Assembly (NCBI GenBank): GCA_017616915.1
Contig: JAFZXF010000103.1
Coordinates: 1 to 45,722, forward strand
Source of the DNA: Bacteroidaceae bacterium
GTDB taxonomy: Bacteria; Bacteroidota; Bacteroidia; Bacteroidales; Bacteroidaceae
Direction: 5' to 3'
Length of the DNA stretch: 45,722 nt
The translations under genes were made by a program, and so were the position numbers. Positions 32,530-42,200 of this stretch are shown here, piece after piece. The notes beneath the pieces are model-generated. The model searched no databases. It saw only the letters and a program-made list of their open reading frames with translations, and had not been told where the DNA came from. Every line of letters starts with the position of its first letter. The first letter of the stretch is position 1.

Positions 32530-35073
32530 TCATTTCCCTGCGGTGCGCATGAAGGCGGTGGAGTCTTTCCCTCCAATCTTGTTGTCATGCAGCAGCTGGG
32601 GCAGTTTGCCAAAGGCTTCGCGGAATTTCCCTACGAGCTCGGCGGCTCTCGCGGGCTCATAGTCGATGGCCTGCACGACGGTCTCCATCGCGGACAGTTC
32701 GTTAGTACGCGTGAGGTGGCAGTTCTTTCTCTTATAGTCGAGCAGCGCCTGCTTCGCACGCTTCATCTTGCCGAGTGTGCCATCGGCAAAGTCGCTTCCA
32801 CCGGTAGCGGCAGAACCGGTGACTGCTCCCTTGGGGAATGTGATGGCGAGTGTCTTGGTCTTGGTGGCTGCCGTCTCGGGCACATCGATGATGAGTGCGA
32901 GTTCCTTGGCATCGTAGCGGAACGGCACCTCGGCCTCGTTCATGATAATCTTCTCGGGCAGAGTGGTGCAGAGTACTTTGACCTGCCATTCGCGGTCGCG
33001 CGGCATATCTTTGTACTGTCCCATCCTGGATCCGATGCGCACGGTGAGCGTGTTGCCCTCGCGGTGCTGTGTGAGCAGTGTGGTGGCGTAGCTGTTGGCA
33101 TAGTCCTTGCTGTCGCCGGCGTCCTCATAGAGTGTGAAGGTACCGTCGTCGGCTCCCGGGAATACGGTGACGGTGATGGGTTCGTTGTTGCCGTGGAGGT
33201 TTTGCACATTGCCGGTGTGGTAAGGCAGTATGCTGCCTGCCTTGACGTAGAGGGGGTATTCATCGAGAAGGAAGGTGCGCTTGACGACTTGTCCGCCCTT
33301 GAGCAGGGTGCCTGTGCTGACCTCGTACCAGTCGTTGCCCTGCGGCAGCCACACCTCGACCTCGGAGACGCCGTCCTGCATGGCTTCGCCGATGGGTGCA
33401 ACGAGCATCTGGTCGCCAAACATATACTGGTACTTATAGAGGTAGGCCTCGTTGGCCTCGGGATAGTCGTAGTACATGGGGCGGCAGATTGAGATTGCGT
33501 CGTCGTAGGCCTCGCGCGCCATAGTATATATATAAGGTGTCATCTTATATCGGTCGAGGATGACCTGTCGCAGGATGTCGCTGTATTTGTAGTCGAAGGT
33601 CCAGGGCTCCTTGTTCATGCCTGGCGACTTGCTGGAGTGGGTGCGGAAGATGGGGCTTAGTGCTCCGAACTGCATCCAGCGAATATATAGCTCGGGATCG
33701 ATGGTCTTGGGACCGTAGTGTCCGCCGATGTCGTGGCTCCAGAATCCGTAGAGCACGTTGGAGGCTGTGCTGTTGAACCAGGGCTGGAACTTGAGGCTGT
33801 TCCAGGTGATCTGTGCGTCGCCGGAGAATCCTATTTGGTAGCGGTGGTTGCCGAGTCCGCCCCATCGGTGGTAGAGCATGGGCCGGGTGTCGCGGGTGCG
33901 CTGCATGTGGGTGAAGAATACGTAGTTGATCCACCAGGTGTTGCTGAGGGCGGTGAGTTTCTTGTCGTTGGCCCACTGCTGCCAGTCGAGCCACCAGAAG
34001 CTGACGCCCTGGTCCTGCATGGGCTTGAGCACCACGTCGAGGAGTCCGCTCATGAATCGCTTGTTGCTGCCTTCGTAGGGTATCTGCTCGCCCTTGTCGG
34101 GGTCAACGCCCATATACTGGGCCATAGCCTTGTAGGGGGTATCGAAGGCTCTTACTCCGTCGGCTGGATGGAGGTTGAGGGTAACTTTGAGTTGCCGCTC
34201 GTCGCGGAGCCAGTTGAGGAACTTGGCTGGGTTGGGGAAGAGCTGTGTGTCCCATGTGTAGCCGGTCCATCCGCCTCGTTTGCCGTCGGCGTAGTGCCAG
34301 TCCATATCTATTACGAGCACGTCGAGGGGCAGTCCCATGGCGTCCATGTGGCTTAGCAGTTCGCGCAGTTCGGAGTCGGAGTAGCTCCAGTAGCGGCTCC
34401 ACCACCATCCGAAGGCGTAGCGTGGCGGCAGTGGCACCTTGCCGGCAAAGAGGGTGAAGTCCTTGAGGGCTTTCTTGTAGTTGGTGCCGTAGGCCATGAA
34501 GTAGAGGTCTTGTGCTCCCTCGCTGGGCTGGCGCTCCTTAACCCACGCCCAGTCGCTGTTGTCGAACAGGAAGTTGTGGGAGTCGTCGATGAGTGTCCAT
34601 CCGCTGCGGCTGAGCAGTCCGTCCTCGATGGGCATTTTCTTATTGCCATCCCAGTGGCGGTCGCCGTCGTATCCGTCGAGGGTGCGGTAGGTGCCTTTGA
34701 GGTTGAGTGTGTCCTGAGTACCTGGTTTCCAGGTGAATGGCTTCTGTCCCTTGGCGGCGGTGATAGTGAGGTTTTTGTCGGTGAAGGGTCCGCTGCCTTT
34801 CTTGTAGCGTAATGTCATGAGGGCTGTGCTGACCTCTACGGTGCTACCGTCCTTAACCTTGAAGTCGGCTTTGGGATAGCTCCTGTTGACGGCAACGAAG
34901 GAGGGCTCGTCGGTGAACTGCCCGTTGGGTGCGTACTCCATTCTTATCACTCCGTCGGTGATGACGGTGAACCTGACGTTGCCGTCCTTGTAGGCAATGT
35001 TCTGATTCTGGGCTCCGGCAGTGGTGCATAGAGCCATTACCGCTAAGGCGGCTGCGAAAATGTGCTTTTTCAT
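32530..35073 (-). CDS. GH31 family glycosidase with DUF5110 domain
   Basis: GH31 enzymes remove terminal alpha-linked glucose, xylose or galactose. The 847-residue protein has a signal peptide (MKKHIFAAALAVMALCTTAGAQ split at the cleavage site after AGAQ), an N-terminal beta-sandwich, a TIM barrel with LDVLVIDMDWHY, the probable nucleophile D363 in FWWLDWQQW and the probable acid/base D419 in GFSGDAQITW, then a DUF5110 domain (FTLYEDAGDSKDY). About 70 extra helical residues end the protein. The open frame extends to 35193, but that start would overlap the apt promoter, so I use 35073. Sugar specificity is not readable; WWLDW differs from the WxDMNE of classical alpha-glucosidases. Confidence 0.9.
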   Translation of the reverse strand: MKKHIFAAALAVMALCTTAGAQNQNIAYKDGNVRFTVITDGVIRMEYAPNGQFTDEPSFVAVNRSYPKADFKVKDGSTVEVSTALMTLRYKKGSGPFTDKNLTITAAKGQKPFTWKPGTQDTLNLKGTYRTLDGYDGDRHWDGNKKMPIEDGLLSRSGWTLIDDSHNFLFDNSDWAWVKERQPSEGAQDLYFMAYGTNYKKALKDFTLFAGKVPLPPRYAFGWWWSRYWSYSDSELRELLSHMDAMGLPLDVLVIDMDWHYADGKRGGWTGYTWDTQLFPNPAKFLNWLRDERQLKVTLNLHPADGVRAFDTPYKAMAQYMGVDPDKGEQIPYEGSNKRFMSGLLDVVLKPMQDQGVSFWWLDWQQWANDKKLTALSNTWWINYVFFTHMQRTRDTRPMLYHRWGGLGNHRYQIGFSGDAQITWNSLKFQPWFNSTASNVLYGFWSHDIGGHYGPKTIDPELYIRWMQFGALSPIFRTHSSKSPGMNKEPWTFDYKYSDILRQVILDRYKMTPYIYTMAREAYDDAISICRPMYYDYPEANEAYLYKYQYMFGDQMLVAPIGEAMQDGVSEVEVWLPQGNDWYEVSTGTLLKGGQVVKRTFLLDEYPLYVKAGSILPYHTGNVQNLHGNNEPITVTVFPGADDGTFTLYEDAGDSKDYANSYATTLLTQHREGNTLTVRIGSRMGQYKDMPRDREWQVKVLCTTLPEKIIMNEAEVPFRYDAKELALIIDVPETAATKTKTLAITFPKGAVTGSAATGGSDFADGTLGKMKRAKQALLDYKRKNCHLTRTNELSAMETVVQAIDYEPARAAELVGKFREAFGKLPQLLHDNKIGGKDSTAFMRTAGK

Positions 35074-35096
35074 GTTGGGAATAGTTGATTTGTTGG

Positions 35097-35104
35097 CAAA
35101 TTTA
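35097..35104 (-). promoter_or_regulatory. Candidate -7 box for the GH31 gene
   Basis: TAAATTTG on the minus strand matches TAnnTTTG 23 bases upstream of the GH31 start. It lies within 20 bp of the -33 element of the divergent apt promoter, so the two promoters could interfere. Confidence 0.45.
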
Positions 35105-35123
35105 GAAAAAAAATCTCTAACGC

Positions 35124-35154
35124 TTGTGCTTTTTCTAATTTTTTCGTATTTTTG
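35124..35154 (+). promoter_or_regulatory. apt: Promoter of apt
   Basis: TTG (35124-35126) and TATTTTTG (35147-35154) are exactly 20 bp apart. The box overlaps an in-frame upstream start at 35152, which settles the apt start at 35176. Confidence 0.8.
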
Positions 35155-35175
35155 CGGCTCAATAACATTTATGAG

Positions 35176-35712
35176 ATGAAAAATCCTAGACAATTTCTAA
35201 TTGACAGCCTTAGAAGCATACCCGATTTTCCGAAGCCGGGCATCAATTTCCGTGACATCACCAGCTGGTTTATGACCCCCGGCTGCATAGATGTAATGAC
35301 CGAACTCCTGGTTGAACGCTACAAGGACGAGGGCATCACCAAGATAGTGGGCCTTGAGTCACGCGGCTTCCTGATGGGCGCCATCCTGAGCAAAGAGTTG
35401 CATGCAGGCTTTGTGCTAGCCCGTAAGCCCGGCAAACTGCCCACCGCCACTATCCGCGAAACCTACACCAAGGAGTATGGCGAAGACTCGCTGGAGATAG
35501 CCTGCGACGCCATTGGTCCTGATGACGTGGTGCTGATCCACGACGACCTGCTGGCTACCGGCGGCACGGCATCGGCAGCCTACCGCCTGGTGAAGAAATT
35601 CAATCCCAAGAAGATACTTCTCTCGTTCCTTATCGAGATAACCGATGAGGGACTTCATGGTCGGGAAGTGCTGCCTGCGGAAGTGGACGTTGACACATTG
35701 GTAACGGTGTAA
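35176..35712 (+). CDS. apt: Adenine phosphoribosyltransferase
   Basis: Apt salvages adenine to AMP using phosphoribosyl pyrophosphate. The 178-residue cytoplasmic protein shows IPDFPKPGINFRDIT, GLESRGF, LARKPGKLP and the PRPP-binding loop VVLIHDDLLATGGTA (about 118-132). The length is normal. It is divergent from the GH31 gene and has a short leader of about 15 bases. Confidence 0.97.
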   Translation: MKNPRQFLIDSLRSIPDFPKPGINFRDITSWFMTPGCIDVMTELLVERYKDEGITKIVGLESRGFLMGAILSKELHAGFVLARKPGKLPTATIRETYTKEYGEDSLEIACDAIGPDDVVLIHDDLLATGGTASAAYRLVKKFNPKKILLSFLIEITDEGLHGREVLPAEVDVDTLVTV

Positions 35713-35789
35713 ATATGGTCAAAAAAGTGGCTTTTGAGATGAAAAATCAACGAAGTTTACTCATAAAAGCAAAAAAAATCCCAAATTAT

Positions 35790-35820
35790 TTGTTCGGAAA
35801 AATATAAATGTCTATATTTG
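35790..35820 (+). promoter_or_regulatory. Promoter of the dockerin-like protein gene
   Basis: TTG (35790-35792) and TATATTTG (35813-35820) are exactly 20 bp apart. The leader to the ATG at 35906 is about 80 bases, ending in an A-rich stretch typical of well translated Bacteroidetes genes. Confidence 0.8.
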
Positions 35821-35905
35821 CACAACAATTTTATGGCCAAGTGGGATGAGTTGATTCTGCGAAGCCGGAGAAAAGAATTTTAAAAACTAATAAAAAGATA
35901 AAGAA

Positions 35906-36442
35906 ATGAAGAAGACTTTACTTTCCATCTGCATCATGCTGACTGCCATCGCTGGTCAGGTATTTGCAAACAACGATGTTAATGGTAACAAGCGTTTCAC
36001 CGTGTCAGTAAGCACCGGCGAAGGTGGCCAGATTGAGATTATGGGTACTGGCGCTGTTTCCAAGAATTCTGTAGCTGCCGCTACTATCAACACTGGTGAG
36101 GATGTAACCCTCGTAATCACTCCCGATGAGAACTATAAACTGGCTTCTCTCTATGTTGACGGCACCGATGTAGTGGGCGACGTTACTGAAGAAGGTACCT
36201 ATGTTATCGAGAAGCTTTCCAAGAACATCTCTGTTTCTGCTACTTTCGAAGAGAATACCGGCATTCCCGGCGATGTTGACGGCAACGGCTCTGTTAACTC
36301 CGCTGACGTAGTGGCTATCTACAACTTCATCCTTATTGGTGAAGAGTCAGGTATCAATGAAGCTGCTGCTGACGTTGACGGCAATGGCTCTGTAAACTCC
36401 GGTGACGTAGTTGCAGTGTATAACATCATCATTGGCGCATAA
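35906..36442 (+). CDS. Secreted protein with InlB-like repeat and C-terminal dockerin-like module
   Basis: The 178-residue protein has a signal peptide ending QVFA, a small beta domain (about 28-117, with VTLVITPDENYKLASLYVDG) resembling divergent bacterial repeat domains of the InlB B-repeat type, and a C-terminal pair of calcium-binding loops, GDVDGNGSVNSADVVAIYN and ADVDGNGSVNSGDVVAVYN, as in type I dockerins. No cohesin or scaffoldin is in the window. The gene stands alone with a strong promoter and terminator. Codons in the duplicated part are nearly identical, suggesting recent duplication. The role could be surface anchoring or calcium-dependent folding. Confidence 0.8.
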   Translation: MKKTLLSICIMLTAIAGQVFANNDVNGNKRFTVSVSTGEGGQIEIMGTGAVSKNSVAAATINTGEDVTLVITPDENYKLASLYVDGTDVVGDVTEEGTYVIEKLSKNISVSATFEENTGIPGDVDGNGSVNSADVVAIYNFILIGEESGINEAAADVDGNGSVNSGDVVAVYNIIIGA

Positions 36443-36468
36443 TTCCGAATTCTGATTAAACTTAGTGG

Positions 36469-36499
36469 GGCCGGCTCTATCTTTTTCATAGGGGCGGCC
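36469..36499 (+). terminator. Terminator after the dockerin-like gene
   Basis: GGCCGGCTCTAT and ATAGGGGCGGCC pair as a 12-position stem with one mismatch around CTTTTTC, followed by TTATATTA. Confidence 0.65.
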
Positions 36500-36524
36500 T
36501 TATATTAATATATATAATGAACGC

Positions 36525-39221
36525 ATGCGCGCGTTAGTAAGACATATCTCTCTCCTTCTTGCAGCATCGTTGCTGACCACCGCCTACGTCGTTGCGCAGG
36601 ATGGTCGGCAGGGGATTCCAAACGTGGATTCCGACTCGGCGGTGATGTCGGTGGACAGCACCATGCACCTCCAGGTGAGCCTGCTGACTTGCGGTCCGGG
36701 CGAGGAGATATATGAATACTACGGCCATTCGGCCATACGTGTGCTGTGTCTTGACTCCGCCGGGCTCGATGTGACGTTCAACTACGGCATCTTCGACTTC
36801 AACTCCGGCAATTTCGCCCTCCGTTTTGCTCTGGGCCATACCGACTATGTATGTGCCATGCAGCAAACCGTGGACTTCATCAATCATTACTGGCGCAAGG
36901 GCATCTATATCGACGAGCAGGTGCTCAATATCTCTCAGGCTGAGGCCAGACGCCTGTTTGATGCGCTGCTGGTGAACTGCCGTCCGGAGAACTGCGTCTA
37001 TCGCTATAGCTTCTTCTTCGACAACTGCGCCACCCGCGTCAGGGATAAGATTGAGGAGTGTATCGACTCCAAACTCCACTATCCCGATCGCCCCAACAAC
37101 CGCAGTCTGCGCGATGCGGTGCATTTCTATTGCCGGCCCTTCCAGTGGTCGGAGTTTGGTCAGGATCTCCTGCTTGGCAGCGAAGCCGACCAGCCGGCTA
37201 CCGGCCGTGTGCTGCAGTTCGCTCCGCTGATAATGGAGGCCGATTTCTCGCTCACCGTCACCGACGACTCCACCGGCATGAAGCGGCCTATCGTCGGTCC
37301 GCGCCATCGCCTTCTCGACCTGCCTCCCATTGATTTCAAGCCCGCTTTCCCGCTCTCGCCGCTGGCTGTAGCTGTGGTGCTGCTGGTAGCAGGGCTGATT
37401 ATCGGCCTGTTCGAGTATCGCCGTCGCCGCATCCTTTGGCCCATTGACACAGCGCTCCTGCTGCTGCAGGGCATCGGCGGCATCATCGTTGCATTTTTGT
37501 TCTTCTTCTCCACCCATCCCACCGTCGGCTCCAACTGGCAGGTATGGGTGCTCAATCCGTTGCCACTGGTCGGCCTGTGGTGGCAGATAAAGGGCGGACG
37601 CACTCGCTGCTACCACCTCTACCACTGTGTGGCAGCCCCCGTGATTGCAGCCTTCCTGATAGCTCTGCCATTGATTCCGCAGTATGTGAGCCCCGCGATG
37701 ATTGTGCTCACGTCGCTGCTACTGTTTCGCAGCCTCCTCTCCCTGTTGGTAAGCAGAAGGATACGGCAATCCTCAATTCTCAATTCTCAATTCTCAATGT
37801 CCTCCCCCTTGGGGGGAGCAAGAGGGGGCTCTCAACGCTCAATGCTACTCCTGTTCGGCGTGCTCGTTCCCTTTACCACCTATGCAGCCGACCGCACACC
37901 CCGCATCGTTGTCAATATCACCGTTGACGGACTGCGCAGCGATTTGCTGGAGGCCTTCATGCCGCTCTACACTTCCAACGGCTTCCGCCTGTTGCTCGAG
38001 AACGGTCAGGTCTATACCCACGCTCAGTGTCCTTATGCCGCCCCCAATCGGGCTGCATCGATAGCCACCATCGCCACCGGCACAGTGCCCTATGACCACG
38101 GCATCATCGGTATGCAATGGCTCTCGCGCTCCACTCTGCGCCCCGTCTTCTGCGTTGAGGATCCCAGCGTGAAGGGACTCCAGACCACTGAGAATCTCTC
38201 GCCGCGCAACCTCGGCGTGTCCACCATTGCCGACGAACTGAAAGTGTCCACGCGTGGTCGTGGATTCGTATATTCCATAGCACCTTACAGCGATGCAGCC
38301 ATCCTCTCCGCAGGCCATTCCGCCGACGGAGTCTATTGGCTCGACAGTCAGAGCGGCCGCTGGGCTTCGTCCACTTACTACACCGCCCAACTACCCCAAT
38401 GGGTGAGCGGTGCTGCAACGCCTGGCACCGACTCCAACGAGGCCGTTGTCTCGATGGCTGAAACGCTGCTCCGCTGCACCACTCTGGGCATCGACGAAGT
38501 GCCCGACTACCTCGCTGTCACCCTCGCTGCCGCCAACCAGAATGCCGAGGTGAGCTATCCGGCTCTCGACCGCAGCGTGGCATCGCTTATCCGTGCTGCC
38601 GAGCAGTCGGTGGGCAGTGGCAACGCCCTCTTTATCCTCACCTCCACCGGCACTCCCGACGAGGAGACCGAAGACCTCGAGCCCTACCGCATCCCCACCG
38701 GTCAGTTCCATATCGACCGCACAGCCAACTTGCTGAATATGATGCTGATGGCCGTCTATGGCGAGGGCAATTACATCGAGGCTATCTACGACAATCAGAT
38801 TTATCTCAACCGCACCCTCATAGAGCAGCGCCAGCTCAATGTCAGCGAGGTTCTCGACCGCAGTCAGGAACTGCTGCTCCAGTGTGAGGGAGTGAAGGAC
38901 GTCTATACCACTCACAGCCTGCTGCTCGGAGCTTCTGTGCCCGGGCTCAGTTCGCTGCGCAATGCCTACAACCCCGCCCTTTCCGGCGACCTTTTCATCC
39001 GTGTGGCTCCCGGATGGCACCTCGTCAACGAGACCACCGGACAGCAGCGCCTCGTTCGTGAGTCGTATGTCAATTTCCCAATCATAATATACGGCCTCCA
39101 GCTCCCCGCAGAGACCATCGACACACCCGTCACCACCGATTGCATCGCACCCACGGTGGCCGGCATCATGCGAATCCGGGCTCCCAATGCCTGCCGCACC
39201 GCACCACTACCCACTCGATAA
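36525..39221 (+). CDS. Lnb/DUF4105 protein joined in frame to a PafA-like pseudophosphatase
   Basis: This 898-codon frame contains two proteins normally separate. Residues 1 to about 415 are a DUF4105/Lnb-type membrane protein: signal peptide, the pair H68 (YYGHSAIRV) and C168 (FFDNCATR) that in Lnb enzymes forms the lipoprotein acyl-transfer site, then four or five membrane helices from about residue 280. Residues about 416-439 are encoded by heptad and GC-rich repeats. From M440 a new signal peptide (MLLLFGVLVPFTTYAADRTP) opens a PafA-like domain. No stop codon separates them. Either a true fusion is made, or the second part is translated separately from 37842. It lies upstream of secA. Confidence 0.75.
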   Translation: MRALVRHISLLLAASLLTTAYVVAQDGRQGIPNVDSDSAVMSVDSTMHLQVSLLTCGPGEEIYEYYGHSAIRVLCLDSAGLDVTFNYGIFDFNSGNFALRFALGHTDYVCAMQQTVDFINHYWRKGIYIDEQVLNISQAEARRLFDALLVNCRPENCVYRYSFFFDNCATRVRDKIEECIDSKLHYPDRPNNRSLRDAVHFYCRPFQWSEFGQDLLLGSEADQPATGRVLQFAPLIMEADFSLTVTDDSTGMKRPIVGPRHRLLDLPPIDFKPAFPLSPLAVAVVLLVAGLIIGLFEYRRRRILWPIDTALLLLQGIGGIIVAFLFFFSTHPTVGSNWQVWVLNPLPLVGLWWQIKGGRTRCYHLYHCVAAPVIAAFLIALPLIPQYVSPAMIVLTSLLLFRSLLSLLVSRRIRQSSILNSQFSMSSPLGGARGGSQRSMLLLFGVLVPFTTYAADRTPRIVVNITVDGLRSDLLEAFMPLYTSNGFRLLLENGQVYTHAQCPYAAPNRAASIATIATGTVPYDHGIIGMQWLSRSTLRPVFCVEDPSVKGLQTTENLSPRNLGVSTIADELKVSTRGRGFVYSIAPYSDAAILSAGHSADGVYWLDSQSGRWASSTYYTAQLPQWVSGAATPGTDSNEAVVSMAETLLRCTTLGIDEVPDYLAVTLAAANQNAEVSYPALDRSVASLIRAAEQSVGSGNALFILTSTGTPDEETEDLEPYRIPTGQFHIDRTANLLNMMLMAVYGEGNYIEAIYDNQIYLNRTLIEQRQLNVSEVLDRSQELLLQCEGVKDVYTTHSLLLGASVPGLSSLRNAYNPALSGDLFIRVAPGWHLVNETTGQQRLVRESYVNFPIIIYGLQLPAETIDTPVTTDCIAPTVAGIMRIRAPNACRTAPLPTR
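37772..37844. repeat. Heptads and GC-rich palindrome at the Lnb/phosphatase junction
   Basis: Four heptads CTCAATT, CTCAATT, CTCAATT, CTCAATG (37772-37799) are followed by a GC-rich segment with CTCCCCC-TT-GGGGGGAG (about 37802-37819), a second G-rich run, and two more heptads, CTCAACG and CTCAATG (37831-37844). The last unit contains the ATG at 37842. Confidence 0.88.
37842..39221 (+). other. PafA-like pseudophosphatase part, probable separate start
   Basis: The 459-residue part beginning at ATG 37842 has its own signal peptide and aligns by memory with PafA-type alkaline phosphatases: VDGLRSDLLEAF, TGTVPYDHGIIG, LSPRNLGVSTIADELK, SAGHSADGVYWLD and YYTAQLPQWV. The catalytic sites do not survive. 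The nucleophile region reads AAPNRAASIAT instead of a Thr followed by xxGH. The D-Y-V-G-H metal motif reads LAAANQN. The DHG motif reads STG. The K-D-R triad before AILPAGH reads YSD. It is therefore probably an inactive binding or structural protein. The start inside a heptad resembles the rpe start. Confidence 0.72.
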
Positions 39222-39239
39222 TCATCAAATCCATATAAT

Positions 39240-39267
39240 TTTCAATTTTCAATTCTCAATTTTCAAT
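39240..39267. repeat. Heptad array upstream of secA
   Basis: Four units, TTTCAAT, TTTCAAT, TCTCAAT and TTTCAAT, occupy half of the 59-base gap before the secA ATG. Confidence 0.9.
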
Positions 39268-39280
39268 TAGAAACAAAGCT

Positions 39281-42200
39281 ATGTCAATAACATCCGTTCT
39301 AACAAAAATTTTCGGCAATAAGGCCTCTCGCGACATGAAGGAAATCCAGCCCTATGTGGAGCAGATCAAGGCCGCCTATGAAGATATAGACCAACTCGAT
39401 AACGATGCTCTCCGCGCCAAGACCAAGGAGCTGCAGCAGCAGGTGCAGCACTGCGCCGACGACCTCCGCAGCGAGATTCAGGCCACGAGAGAGAAAATCG
39501 AGACCCTGCCCATCGAAGAGCGCGAGACCCACTTCAACCATATCGACAAGCTCGAGAAGGAAGTGCTCGACCGCATGGAGCAGGAGCTCAACGCTATTCT
39601 GCCCCAGACGCTTGCCATCATGAAGAGCACAGCCCGACGCTTCGCTGAGCAGGAGGACATCATCGTCACCGCCACCGACTTCGACCGCGAGCTGGCAGCA
39701 ACCCACGACTTCGTGGATATCGATGGCGACAAGGCCGTATACCACAACCACTGGGTAGCCGGCGGCAATGAAACCGTGTGGAACATGATCCACTACGACG
39801 TGCAGCTCTTCGGTGGCGTTGTGCTCCATCAAGGCAAGATCGCCGAGATGGCCACCGGTGAAGGTAAGACCCTCGTGGCAACCCTCCCCGTATTCCTCAA
39901 CGCACTCACCGGCAACGGCGTTCACGTCGTTACCGTCAACGACTACCTCGCCAAGCGTGACTCCGAGTGGATGGGCCCGCTCTACATGTTCCACGGCCTG
40001 TCCGTCGACTGCATCGACAAGCACAAGCCCAACTCCGAGGAGCGCCGCCGTGCCTATCAGGCCGACATCACCTTCGGTACCAACAATGAGTTTGGCTTCG
40101 ACTACCTCCGCGACAATATGGCCACCGCGCCGCAGGACCTCGTGCAGCGCTCCCACAACTACGCCATCGTCGATGAGGTCGACTCAGTGCTCATCGATGA
40201 TGCCCGTACCCCGCTCATCATCTCCGGTCCTGTGCCCCAAGGCGAAGACCAGATGTTCGAGCAGTATCAGCCACTCATCCAGAGCCTCTACGAGGTGCAG
40301 CGCAAGTATGCCACCCAGCTCCTGAGCGAGGCCAAGCAGCTCATCGCCTCCGACGACAAAAAGCAGCAAGAGCAGGGATTCCTGCAGCTCTTCCGCTCCC
40401 ATAAGGCACTGCCCAAGAACAAGGCCCTCATCAAGTTCCTCTCCGAGCCCGGCATCAAGACCGGCATGCTCAAGACCGAGGAGATGTATATGGAGAACAA
40501 CAACCGCCGCATGCCCGAGGCCGTAGAGCCCCTCTACTTCGTCGTTGACGAGAAGCAGAAGTCCGTAGAGCTTACCGATAAGGGCAACGACTGGCTCGCC
40601 AATGCCGTCAAGAACGCCACCCTCTTCGTGCTCCCCGACATAGCCGGCGAACTCTCCGCACTCGAGGGCGACACCTCGCTCAGCGATGAGGAGCGACTCC
40701 AGAAGAAAGACGAGCTCATGTCCGACTACGCAGTCAAGTCCGAGCGTGTCCACACCATCCTGCAGCTCCTCAAGGCCTACACCATGTTTAATATCGACGA
40801 CGACTACGTCATCATCGACGGACAGGTCAAGATCGTCGACGAGCAGACCGGCCGTATCATGGAGGGTCGCCGTTGGAGCGACGGTCTCCATCAGGCCGTC
40901 GAGGCCAAGGAGCACGTCAAGGTCGAGGCAGCCACTCAGACCTTCGCCACCATCACCCTGCAAAACTATTTCCGCATGTACCACAAGCTCGCCGGTATGA
41001 CCGGTACCGCCATTACCGAGGCCGGTGAGTTCTGGAATATCTATAAGCTCGACGTCGTGGAGATTCCCACCAACAAGCCCGTGGCACGCCGCGACCTCAA
41101 CGACCGCATCTACAAGACCAAGCGCGAGAAGTACAACGCCGTCATCGACGAGATAGCCCGTATGCGTGAGGCCGGTCGCCCCGTACTCGTCGGCACCACC
41201 TCCGTCGAGATTTCCGAGCTACTCAAGCGTATGCTCGACCTCCGCAAGATTCCCTGCCAAGTGCTCAATGCCAAGCTCCACCAGAAGGAGGCCGACATCG
41301 TGGCACAGGCCGGACAATCGTCCACCGTCACCATCGCCACCAATATGGCCGGTCGTGGTACCGATATCAAGCTCTCCGATGAGGTCAAGGCCGCCGGAGG
41401 ACTCGCCATCATCGGCACTGAGCGCCATGAGAGCCGACGCGTTGACCGCCAGCTCCGCGGACGTTCCGGACGTCAGGGCGACCCCGGCTCGTCAGTATTC
41501 TTCGTCTCCCTCGAGGACCAGCTCATGCGACTCTTCGCCGCTGAGCGTATCAGCAAGATTATGGACCGCCTCGGACTCAAGGAGGGCGAAGTCATCGAGT
41601 CACCCCTCATCAACAAGTCCATCGAGCGTGCACAGAAGAAAGTCGAGGGCAACAACTTCGGCATCCGTAAGCACCTCCTCGAGTACGACGACGTGATGAA
41701 CAAGCAGCGTACCGTCATCTACGAGAAGCGCCGCCACGCACTCATGGGAGAGCGCATCGGCATGGACATCGCCAATATGATCTGGGACCGCACCCTCAAC
41801 ATCATCGACCAGAACGACTTCGCCGGCTGTCAGCGCCGATTCCTCGAAGTCATGGCAATGGAGGTACCCTTCAGCGAGAACGACCTCAATGGCGCCGTAG
41901 CCCGTGAGGAACTCTACGAACAAGCCTTCCAGGCAGCGATGGCCAACTTCCACCGACGCACCGACCGCATGGCCGAGGTAGCCACCCCTGTCATCAAGCA
42001 AGTCTATGAGAACGAGGGCGACCGCTATGAGCGCATCGCAGTGCCCATCACCGACGGCAAGCGCATCTACAATATCGCCGTGCCGCTCAAGGAAGCCGTA
42101 GAGACCGAGGGCAAGTCACTCGTCAAGCAGTTCGAGAAAGCCATCCTCCTACAAATCATCGACGACGAGTGGAAGGAGAACCTCCGTAACCTCGACGAAC

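Noticed and set aside
32497..33492. Plus-strand frame of 331 codons opposite the GH31 3' end
   Set aside because: It starts inside the terminator region and is antisense to the GH31 C-terminal part; no domain is visible.
35074..35193. N-terminal extension of the GH31 protein by 40 residues
   Set aside because: It would begin beyond the divergent apt promoter and precede a clear signal peptide at 35073.
37801..37830. GC-rich palindrome as a terminator between the Lnb and phosphatase genes
   Set aside because: There is no T run, and the open frame continues through it; it fits better as one module of the repeat block, although a weak structure in the RNA is possible.
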